64,000 bases of DNA, from contig NC_056533.1 of the NCBI RefSeq assembly GCF_910596095.1, positions 8,741,001-8,805,000 on the forward strand. Reading direction: 5' to 3'. Positions 24,541-33,990 of this stretch are shown here, in pieces. The translations under genes were made by a program, and so were the position numbers. The DNA is from Thunnus maccoyii (Eukaryota; Chordata; Actinopteri; Scombriformes; Scombridae). The notes under the pieces were generated by a model. It did not search any database. It was given only the letters and a program-made list of their open reading frames with translations, and was not told the DNA's origin. The first letter of the stretch is position 1; every line of letters starts with the position of its first letter.

Positions 24541-25154
24541 TTAAAGGCACAATCAAGGACCCGACCTGCAAACTGCCAACTTTTTTTTTACCAACCATGT
24601 TTACTAAACACCGGTGGGCTCAGTGAGCTGTGGACGGGGAAAAACACGCTGTATCCAGACAGCAAGCTATGTTCTGCTATCTCTCTGGAGCTTGTTTTCT
24701 GCTCCTTTGTTGAAGAAATAATGTTGTTTTAGCTGTGTGTGCTTGGGAGGGGCGACTTGTCATTGCAGGGGTGTTTTGTTGTGAAATGTGTATTAGTTGA
24801 TGGAGGCAGCTAGCTGTTTCATTAGCTGAAGAGCTAATATCTTCAGGGTGTGTCTAGTCGGATAGCACCGTTTTTGTTGTTTTGTTGTGTGGTTATTCCG
24901 GTCATTTGTTGACATTAGTGGGAGAGAAGTAAGGCACTTGGGAGCATGCAAAAACGTCACTTCTGTTGGATTTTTTGAGGAAAATCCAGCCCTGATCCTT
25001 CACATAGAAATCAGTCCACAGGGTATTACAAACAACCAAGAAAGTCAGGGAAGGTGTCATTTTTTATTTTACATTACTACTCATTCACTCATTGGCAATA
25101 AAAAACAATTAATACATGTAAATTGCTTCAAAATTCTACATATAGAACCTTTAA
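24541..25154. mobile_element. TTAA-bounded MITE-like element
   Basis: A segment of about 614 bp begins TTAAAGG and ends CCTTTAA, so both edges carry TTAA and a short inverted repeat, as in piggyBac-like non-autonomous elements. The interior, with a G/T-rich middle (24720-24900), is unlike its surroundings. It starts only 23 bp after the hAT-like MITE and ends about 300 bp before the hatching enzyme TATA box. Classification is inferred from the ends only. Confidence 0.5.
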
Positions 25155-25458
25155 CAGGCCTTTTATTTATTATGTTTGATGGTATAACTGAATAAAGGTA
25201 ATAAATTGGGTATTTAATTATACATACAAATGAATAGCTCAGATTAGTAAAAAATATACATTATTTAGCTTAAATTGATGAAGATATAAAATGTTTAGCA
25301 AAACATGTCTCAGCCATGTTCATCCACAATGGCCAGAGATAACAAACGATGTTTAAAAAGTAGGTTTGTCTGTGGAGTCAGACTTCAGAGGTTTATTTAG
25401 GCCTAACAGTGTGGACCCCAACCCATAATCCTCCTGCAGACACACCTGTAGAGGAGAG

Positions 25459-25465
25459 TATAAAG
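25459..25465 (+). promoter_or_regulatory. hce: TATA box of the hatching enzyme gene
   Basis: TATAAAG lies 96 bp upstream of the start codon (TATA end to ATG), predicting transcription from about 25490 and a 5' leader of about 70 bases. A TATA promoter fits a gene expressed strongly in one cell type (hatching gland). Confidence 0.65.
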
Positions 25466-25560
25466 ACCCTGGACTGAACTGAGTCAGACATCAAGCTTCA
25501 AGGAGTCTCTCCAGAGTAGCTCGCCACAGAAGTTCCACTGACACCAGACCCACGCTGAAG

Positions 25561-26346
25561 ATGACTCCCTCTGTCAGCCTGCTGCTGCTGCTGCTGCTCG
25601 GCCTCTCTCAGGCACATCCTCTCCAAGAGGAAGGAAGTGAAGAAGAGGATGACGACACTGTCGACATCAGCACCAGAATTCTGATGTCCAACAACGCCAC
25701 CGATGAGATCCTGCTGGAAGGAGACCTGCTGGCTCCCAGAACCAGAAACGCCATGACGTGCTGGTCCCAGAGCTGCTTGTGGAGGAAAAGCTCCAACGGC
25801 AAAGTGATGATCCCCTTCACTGTAAGCAGTCAGTTCACCAGCTGGGAGAGGCAGAAGATCCAGAACGCCATGAAGGCCTTCCACAGCAGAACCTGCCTCC
25901 GCTTCGTCCCTCGTCAGAACCAGTATGACTACATCAGCATTGAGAACAAAGCAGGATGTTTCTCAGCTCTGGGAAGAACAGGAGGCAGACAGGAGCTCTC
26001 TCTCAACAGGCAGGGCTGCCTCTACCACGGCATCATCCAGCACGAGATCAACCACGCTCTGGGCTTCCAGCACGAGCAGACCAGGAGCGACCGTGACAGC
26101 TACGTCAGGATCAATTGGGAGAACATCGACCCGCGGATGGCCTACAACTTCTACAAGCAGAACACCAACAACCTGAACACTCCTTATGACTACTCCTCCA
26201 TCATGCACTATGGAAGAACAGCCTTCTCCATCCAGTACGGCAGGGACTCCATCACTCCCATCCCCAACGCCAACGTCCAGATCGGCCAGAGGAAGGGCAT
26301 GTCCCAGTGGGACATCAAGAGGATCAACAGGCTCTACAGCTGCTAA
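25561..26346 (+). CDS. hce: High choriolytic enzyme-like hatching enzyme (astacin metalloprotease), intronless
   Basis: A secreted zinc protease of the astacin family that swells and digests the egg envelope at hatching. Seen, in 261 aa: a leucine-rich signal peptide (1-18); an acidic propeptide with LEGD at 52-55, the usual aspartate switch; a mature domain probably from N63 after APRTR; the zinc motif HEINHALGFQHE (161-172) followed by RSDRD (175-179); and the Met-turn SIMHYG (213-218) with its tyrosine. Six cysteines (67, 72, 112, 133, 153, 261) give the astacin pair plus the extra N-terminal pair typical of fish hatching enzymes. The tail ends RLYSC with no CUB or EGF domain. The whole frame is one exon; loss of introns is known for many euteleost HCE genes. 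All catalytic residues are intact. The HCE rather than LCE call rests on the intronless structure and overall wording. Confidence 0.95.
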   Translation: MTPSVSLLLLLLLGLSQAHPLQEEGSEEEDDDTVDISTRILMSNNATDEILLEGDLLAPRTRNAMTCWSQSCLWRKSSNGKVMIPFTVSSQFTSWERQKIQNAMKAFHSRTCLRFVPRQNQYDYISIENKAGCFSALGRTGGRQELSLNRQGCLYHGIIQHEINHALGFQHEQTRSDRDSYVRINWENIDPRMAYNFYKQNTNNLNTPYDYSSIMHYGRTAFSIQYGRDSITPIPNANVQIGQRKGMSQWDIKRINRLYSC

Positions 26347-26543
26347 CAACACTGCTGAACCCTTGACAGCCAAAGATATTATTTAGTAAACCAAATGAGC
26401 TCAGTGCCAAATGCAACAAATTCACATTTTTTCCCTTTGAGTTCAAAAGCTATCATAACCTTTCAGTTCTTGTTCCATATTCGTTCAATATGTTCAGACA
26501 ATAGAACATAAGATAAAGTCCAAAAGTTGTTTAAGATGTCTGT

Positions 26544-26549
26544 AATAAA
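26544..26549 (+). terminator. hce: Polyadenylation signal of the hatching enzyme gene
   Basis: AATAAA about 200 bp after the stop codon, the first such hexamer downstream, giving a short 3' UTR. Confidence 0.6.
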
Positions 26550-26582
26550 GTCAGTACAAAATCACTGATTATTCTTCTGTTA

Positions 26583-26893
26583 ATTGCTCAGGAGGTAAAA
26601 TGGGTCGTCCACTAATCGGAAGATTGGTGGTTCGATTCCCGGCTCCTCCAGTCTACATGTCGATGTGTCCTCGGGCAAGATACTTAACCCCAAATTGCTC
26701 CTGATGGCTGTGCCATCAGTCTGTGAATGATTAGATTTCCTCTGATGGGCAGGTTGGGACCTTGCATGGTAGCCCCTGTACCCATTCAGCGTAAGAATGT
26801 GTGTGAATGGGTGAATGTGATTCGTAGTGTAAAAGCACTTTGAGTGGTCGGAAGACTAGAAAGGCGCTATACAAGTACAGTCCATTAATCATT
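26583..26893 (+). mobile_element. tRNA-derived SINE-like element
   Basis: Starts with GCTCAGGAGGT, resembling a tRNA A box, followed about 40 bases later by GGTTCGATTCCCGG, a good B box. The body carries CGGGCAAGATACTTAACCCC and the end AAAGCACTTTGAGTGG then AGGCGCTATACAAGTACAG, phrases I recognise from abundant fish SINEs whose tails resemble L2-type LINEs. It begins about 35 bp after the hatching enzyme polyadenylation signal. Clear target duplications were not found. Confidence 0.75.
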
Positions 26894-28560
26894 TTTATAT
26901 ATTTGTGTGTCCACATGCAAAAACATTAGCACAAACACTAAGAGCCAGGCAAGGACCTGAAGACCACAACAACCACACAAACCTTCCTGCTGGCACCTTA
27001 TCTAATGATGGAAACTATTCTAAAGAAACAGAGACACTAACAGTCTCTCAAAGTGACATCTGAAGAGCCGGTCCTTTTTAGCTCCACAATGAAACAGGTG
27101 TTCACACCATATAGCCTGGTGGGGGTGTGATGTGAGTGGGTGGGTGAAGGTGGGGGGCTTCATCTGCTGTTGTAACAAAAGTGACGATAGAGCTATAAAG
27201 ATCTTTTTATTAACATAATGTGGCTCATAGTTGTGCAGAAGTGGGGGAATTATTGCTTACTTTACGTTATATTTAGTTCATGCACCTTTGATGAACTGTG
27301 GTGTTGTATCAGATTTTTTTCGCCCTTTACCCCAGTGAGAGGCAGCCTTTGCATGTTCGTCCCATCTGTTTTCATCTTCCTGTGGTATCTCTCACCTCGG
27401 CTGCATGCCTGCCAACATTCTCTGCCATGAAGCAAAGACATTTTCTACAGGCTCTGCCATGCATATGGACGACCCTCCTCCAACACATAGCAGACAGGCA
27501 GAATGCTGCTTCTAACTCTGTACTCTACTGCAAATCAAAGCCCCTCATATTAAAGATCTGTAAACCAGCAGTAATTTAGCAACCAGACCGATGTGCAACA
27601 GCAAAATGCACAATGAGATTAAATAAATATCTGACCAATTGTCATAAAATGGGCCACACTATAGTGAGAATTATATGCTATTTCCTCTTTTCTGATATAC
27701 TAAAAGCACCAAAATAGCAAAACTGCTGTCATCATATTACTTTACCAATGATCACATAATGTAGGAAAAGGATTTGCATGGCATTTTCATTTTTACAGTT
27801 CAATCTCTGGATATGCTAAGTGCCTTAAATGTAAATATATCAATGTCAATATAGCCACGTTTGATTTTTTTAATGTTCTGTAGTGCCCTCTAGAGGTCAC
27901 TGAAAGTAATGGTAGTCAGGATTAGTGCCAATTCAACTCAGTTCAATTCAGTCCAGTAAAAATTGGGGTAATTTAAAGGAAAGAACTAAACATGCAAAAA
28001 GCACCTTACAACAAGCCACACAATACACATATCACACAAGTTGTACCATGTTACAGATGTCCATTTGTCAAATGTTTGTATTACCATAACCTGTGAAGTT
28101 GGAAACTTCAATTATGTTTTGTGTTGTTGTTATACTTTAACTCATACAGTGCAGGATAACCTGACAAGAACACACATGGTGGGATGAGTCTGAGACTCCA
28201 GATAAGTTCATCAGAGTCAGTAATGATGCATCATGAATGTAAAACCTTTATATTGAGCACTATACTAACCTACTCAGCCATAAACATTAACTGAACCAAA
28301 CTGACTTGACTTTAATTGAAAATATTAAACATTAAGTCTATTTTTACATAAATGTATTCAAGCCTCTTTTAAGAAGTGTTTTATTTTAGATTTTCACGTC
28401 TTTTTAAAGTCCTCTTCCACTCAAAAATGTGTTTTGCTTATTGTTACTTCACATGGATGTTTGAACTTCACTGCGCAGAATGATGCATGTGCAGAGTTTG
28501 ACACCAGAAAGCTGTTTTCACATTCATCTGTGGAAGAGGGAGAGTCTGCTTAAATCTGAG

Positions 28561-28906
28561 TTAAAGGTGTGTACCTACGAGCATGATCTATGACATCACA
28601 ACTTTGGGAGCCAATCTTGGTTCAGTATGCAGCTCACACAAGTGTGATGTGAAGCCTCCAGTGCACAGACACTGAGGAAGGACTCAACAGTGAAGTAGGA
28701 GACATCTTGTATCCAGCAGTTAAACTGTTAAAATGAAGAATATTTGCATATTCTTAGATTCTGGATTTGTCAGTGAGGGAGAAGGAGTAGATAAGATTTA
28801 TTTACTCACTAACTGAACTTTTTTGTGGAAAAACAACATCAGACACAAATTACTAATTGAAGCAGAGTATTTTTATGTCTTAAAACATATCTGGGGGGAT
28901 CTTTAA
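28561..28906. mobile_element. TTAA-bounded repeat-like element
   Basis: Begins TTAAAGGTGTG and ends GGGGATCTTTAA, so both edges are TTAA with a TTAAAG short inverted repeat. The interior includes GACATCACAACTTTGGGAGCC and AATATTTGCATATTCTTAGA, which I recall as recurrent in fish genomes. About 346 bp, non-coding. Class is inferred from the edges only. Confidence 0.5.
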
Positions 28907-29626
28907 GAAGTGTTGTACTCCATGTGGACATCATACCACTAGATGGCATCAAAGCATCTATAATTATGTTGCTCTAATATGTCCTAATACACTGCACTGT
29001 GTCACCTACCTTCAACTGATGTTTGTACTGTAGTTGTATTTCACTCTCACTGTCTGCGTTGTTCTATTATTCTTTGTATCTGCTTTGGCACAATTACTGA
29101 GATCATGAATGTTTCATTTTGTCTTGTCATATCTTGGTCTGGAGATGACAGGAGGTCACAGGTCACAATCCCCCTGCGAGACCAGGGAAGGAAATTAGAA
29201 ACTCATCCCTCTTATCCCTCAACATATACTGTGCAAGATTAGATAACAACATTATACTATACAGTGTACTGTATATAATGTAGACTATGGATGTGCTGAG
29301 CAGCTAGTAGATGTCACTTTGCAAACACTGAATGTTAAACACATGAAGTTATTTAACAGAAAAGATGTTGCCTGTGAGCAACATCAACCAATCTTCACCA
29401 GAATGTCCACATCTCAACATCTGACAGGGGACAAAAACCAGAACCTGGAAAAGCAATTTCCCCCCTCACAGGTTTCCTTCTTTCTGGAGCTTTTTTCAAG
29501 GCTTCCTTTGATCCTATACAGTCCCTTCATCTATAAACAGAAATGAAACACTGACAAGAAAAATTCAAGGTGCTCACAGCAGCTTCCAGCTCATCCATTT
29601 ACATATACATACAGTATGTCAGGAAC

Positions 29627-29667
<41 letters not shown>
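29627..29667. repeat. (CA)n microsatellite
   Basis: About 40 bp of pure CA in intergenic DNA. Confidence 0.96.
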
Positions 29668-29670
<3 letters not shown>

Positions 29671-31030
29671 GGCCCTGAACAGTATAGTCCCGTCTTGCCA
29701 CTTATCATCTCCAACAAACCATCCACTCTAACAGCACTCTATTGTTCACAAACAATATGGACTTAACATATGGAATAAGGAAGTAATCCAACCAGCGAAT
29801 TGCCATATGTTGACTCACTTTACTGACATGGACATTTAAATTTCTCTAATGTTGAGACATTTTCAAGTCACTGTGTATTTATTCAGCATTCTAAATACTG
29901 TATGTTCTTTTTTCCAGTTCTTTAAGTGAATATTACACACTACTATAAAGCATGTTACTTGGTGTAAGCTTTGAAGCATCCCTCATTTTACTTTAAAAAA
30001 AAACAACAACTTTTTCACATGTGTAGAAAAGAATCATCCAGCATGTACATATAACTTTGCAAGAAGATCGGGAGCTCTCCTCTTATTATATTGTGATTAT
30101 AATTAGTTGCCAACTTAAAGGTCTTCTCTGGACATGTTTTAAGACATTGTAAAAATACTAACTTTGAAATCCTTAAAACAACAGCTGCTCCTCCTCCCTC
30201 ATTAAATATTCCAGGATTTATGAAAAAACAAATAACTTACATGACACTACATACAAAACACATGACATATCTCTGCTTATAACTGGAGAGAAAATAGTAA
30301 TGAAACAAAATGAAATGAAATGATTCCAGAACGGTGTTAACCTTTCCTGCTTCATCGTCCAGACAGCACAAGGGACCACTACTCCAGGGCCGAAGTCAGC
30401 TAACTTCGAGGTTAACTCCCTCCACTTTATCAACAGATGCCAAGCAAGAAATGGGAACTCAGCTTCAATCTTGAGGAGTTGCAGCATTTATTCACCGACA
30501 GAACAGCTCAAACTGTACATACACTGTACTACTAACAGTTACTGTCACAGCTAAACTACTAACTTCGTACTCTCTGCTCCAGTCGCCAGTGTCACTGTCA
30601 AACACGCTCTCACTCTCTTGATCGACCACACACTTGTACGCATGCAACCTACGACCATGTTGAAACTGAAGTTTAACAGAGTTACATCGAGCTGAACGGG
30701 TTGAGGCTACCTAGCTAGATGGGTGGTGACGGTGTAGAGGTGACGGTATCCTGCAAAAATAGCCGACTTTCTGTTGATGACATCACGTTCCCGTTCCCTA
30801 TCACAGTCACACACGCTCTCTCTCTCGCTCTCCCTTGACCACACACACACGTCAGGCACACTTCCTACGCACTGGGCTATTCCTTAAAGAAACTACGCCA
30901 ATTGTATAACAACGGTGACATTATCAGCAGTAAGTTACAGTACATAAGTACAACCCGTGTTAATCGTCACTTTCACAGACGTCGGAGAGGTACATTTATT
31001 TTTTTATGCTCTGTAGCTAAGCTAAGCTAA

Positions 31031-31086
31031 GCTAGGCTAATTAGTATTAGCATAGTTTATTAGCCAACTATGCTAATTAGCCTAGC
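31031..31086. repeat. Inverted repeat built on GCTAGGCTAATTAG
   Basis: GCTAGGCTAATTAG at 31031-31044 is perfectly mirrored by CTAATTAGCCTAGC at 31073-31086, and CATAGTT by AACTATG further in. The left arm carries a six-base extra TATTAG. It is preceded by tandem GCTAA units (31017-31030). Confidence 0.8.
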
Positions 31087-32370
31087 ATTAGCATCTTTGC
31101 TAAAAAATTTTGTTGAGGAAATATATTGTCAAGAAAAGAAGAAACGCATTTTATTGTATTATTCTGTCAAAAAATATTTTTTTAATTGCTGGTATTGAGT
31201 AGTAAGGCATTAACGTTACTGAGTAACTTATAGTATCACAAATGACTGATTATTTCTTCAGTAACGAGTAATGTGACTGATTACAATTTGAAATTCTGTC
31301 AGTATGTATCCTACAATAACGCCTTCTCCTACCAGGAGTAATTGTGAAGGTTGATTTGAATGTTTTCCTTGTGTTCAGTGGAGGGCTAGCTAACGTTAGC
31401 TGTTAACTTGGCGCAGGTGCTCCAGTTGAAGTTAAGTTAGATGTTTAGCGTCCAGCAAACAAGGAGGAATACCTCTTCCTATACTATTCAGTTGTTTTAT
31501 TTGCAATTTCTGTTTTCGTATCTGGCCCGTGAAGCTTATAAAGTATTTATTCAGGGGTCACCTGGGTTTTTTTCCAGAGGTGGGAGGGTGTGAATCCCGC
31601 AGCTTCACTGTGAGGATGCTGCTGTGTGCAGTCCTCTTGATTAAAGCTAACGTTAGCTGGTGATGGTAAGTAAATAACTTCAAACCTCAGGCTGACTGTA
31701 GTTCAACAAAATCTCATTTTTTATTTAATTTCTACACGTTTTAATACAGAAAATGGCTTTGGCGTTGTTAGATATTTTTGACAGAGCTGCAATGAATAAA
31801 TAACAATAATGAGTTTAAACTAATTATTTTTACTGTTTACAAATGAGTGAATTTATGTAATTACTTTGTCAATAAGTGATAAGTTATGGATACTTGATTT
31901 CTTTTCTGAGTAATTTGCCAAAAATGTGCATCTTTTGTTGTACATAGGGAATGCAAGTTCACTTTGTCGAGTATTACGTGTAAAATAGACTGCGCATCTA
32001 GATCTTCCTTTGTGATGAGTAAACTCCTCACACTTATCACTTTCTTTGCATAGTTGTGATGTGAATAAAAGAGCAACTACATCCAAAAACGTTTTTTTAA
32101 TACTAAACTTCTATTCATTGCTTATCACAGAAAGAATAAATCAGTAGTCATTATGTGAACAGTTCAACTCATATGTGTTGGTGTTACCGTAATAGATGTG
32201 GCTCACTGTTTGACCCAGTGGAAGACGGGCAGCAGAAATTAGTTTTAATATACAGATATTGAGCAGGACTGTCACTATATACTCACTCTTGGTTTGCATG
32301 TTTAAATATGCTGAAAAGCAGTGTCCTGCTTCACTAGCGGGTATGGTGACTTGAACATGGTTGCTCTGTA

Positions 32371-32446
32371 AAGCGCAAATTATACTTGCAGTTTACATCT
32401 CTATGTGGTTTGTATAGAGATGTAAATGCAAGTATAATTTGTGCTT
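32371..32446. repeat. Near-perfect 76-bp hairpin
   Basis: The left arm 32371-32404 and right arm 32414-32446 pair over 33 positions with one mismatch and one single-base bulge around a nine-base loop (GTGGTTTGT). The stem includes CAAATTATACTTGCA and TTTACATCTCTAT on the left arm. No other copy was noticed in the window. Confidence 0.85.
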
Positions 32447-33100
32447 TCATGTAAAATTAAAAAGAAAAAAAAATGAGAAGAATGACAGGCATGCAAAATA
32501 ACAGTTAAAACTAAACTTAACTAAACATTTTAAGTAAATAAAAAACTTATTTGTAAAATGTTTTGGAAATTATGAATTTTAAATTCAGATTAGAGTAGTT
32601 AGAGGAGAAAAGTAGAATAAGTAGTAATACTTCAAATGGTTACTGTAATACAGAATAAAGTAATTTGTCCTCCAATGAGGGGGGTGGAGGTGAGTTTAAA
32701 TTTATTAACATAATTAAATCTAATCTGATGTAGAAACTAATTTAATATATCATCAAATCTAATATTCACCTGTACAAACTGCAGGCTGTTAGCGTTGGCA
32801 ACAACAAATCATTCACCATAGTTTTTAAACACTTTGATTCGATTGGTCTGATAACAAACGGACTGTAGGAGTGAGGTGGACGATCTTTCCCTCAGAGCAA
32901 CTTGAGAATGTCAGAAGACAAAAGAGGAAATCTTTGACATAATCAATCAGTCACACATCAATGGGACTTGAGACATCCTCAGCAGCTGTTTATTACTGGA
33001 TGTGAACATCACAAACTGACTCTCTTGGGCTCTAAATGCCAGCTGGGTTCTCAGGAGAGAACAACAAAGACCAACTTGATGACATGAAAGGTTTTCTAGT

Positions 33101-33145
33101 CACTAATAAAGTCCTGATCAGAAGCTGATCAGGACTTTAGTGAGA
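33101..33145. repeat. Short hairpin around TGATCA
   Basis: CACTAATAAAGTCCTGATCA pairs with TGATCAGGACTTTAGTG across a five-base loop (GAAGC), with a small bulge in the left arm. Confidence 0.8.
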
Positions 33146-33205
33146 CGTCCTGACAGGATGCGTCACAGTGTGGTGTGGCATCAAAAAAAGAGAGAGAGAA
33201 ATGAC

Positions 33206-33990
33206 ACACATTCAATTCAATTCAATGCAATTCAATTTTATTTATATACTGCCAAATCACAACAAAAGTCATCTCAGGGCATCTCTTTTCACATAGAATC
33301 CCCATACAATCCCCCATGAGCAAGCACTTTGCGACAGCGATAAGGAAAAACTCCCCCTTAATAGGAAGAAACCTCAAGCAGAACTGGACTCTAGGTGGGC
33401 GGTCATCTGCCGTGACCGGTTGGGTTGGGTTGAGAGAGAGAGAAAAGGGTGGGGGAGTGGGGACACAGAAAAGCAGAACAACAACATTAGATGCATGACT
33501 AGCAGCAAGAAACAGCAGGAGAAGGACAGAAGAAGGACATCAACACGCCAGCACGGTTTATGGGGTTTCCTGCGGATGAGAAAGCACAAAGAACTCCGGG
33601 GAAGAAGTCAAGTTAGTAATATGCATTAATAGTAAATGAATACATACAGATGGAGAGGAGGAGGAGGAGAGAGGAGCTCAGTGCATCAAGGGAAGTCCCC
33701 TGGCAGTCTAGGCCTATAGCAGCATAACTAGGGGCTGGTCCAAGGTGAGTCTGGCCGGCCCCAACTATAACTTTTATCACAAAGGAAAGTTTTAAGCCTA
33801 CTCTTAAATGTAGAGAGGGTGTCTGTTTCCTGGACCGAATCTGGAAGATGGTTCCACAAGAGAGGAGCCTGATAGCTGAAGGCTCTGCCTCCCATTCTAC
33901 TTTTAAAGACTGTAGGAACCACCAGTAAGTCTGATTTCTAGGAGCGCAGTGTTCTAGTGGGGTAATAGGGTACTATGAGCTCTTTAAGAT
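33206..33990 (-). mobile_element. 3' fragment of a non-LTR retrotransposon
   Basis: On the minus strand at 33922-33728 the C-terminal end of a LINE ORF2 can be read: GGRAFSYQAPLLWNHLPDSV then DTLSTFKSRLKTFLCDKSY, a block typical of L2/CR1/Rex1-type elements. The rest is its 3' region, ending at 33206-33240 in ATTCAATTCAATTC-type repeats. GGAAAAACTCCCCCTTA and GAAGAAACCTC at 33343-33373 resemble the 46.6 kb repeat. No reverse transcriptase core is present, so it is a 5'-truncated copy. Confidence 0.7.

Larger units (their letters stand above)
20341..25458. other. Intergenic region between slco3a1 and the hatching enzyme gene
   Basis: No gene recognised. It contains a 72-bp GT tract (21134-21205), an hAT-like MITE (24187-24517) and a TTAA-flanked element (24541-25154). 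The stretch 21210-24180 is AT-rich, with short runs such as a T-run at 23561-23569, and has nothing I can name. The two flanking genes are divergent: slco3a1 is transcribed leftward and the hatching enzyme rightward. Confidence 0.75.

Noticed and set aside
25498-26386. Long open frames on the minus strand and in the other plus frame across the hatching enzyme
   Set aside because: They are shadows of a GC-rich real coding exon; their translations (valine- or threonine/serine-rich) have no domain sense.
27119-27157. G-rich stretch with four G-runs, possible quadruplex
   Set aside because: Loops are uneven, one being 12 bases, and there is no promoter or gene next to it to give it meaning.
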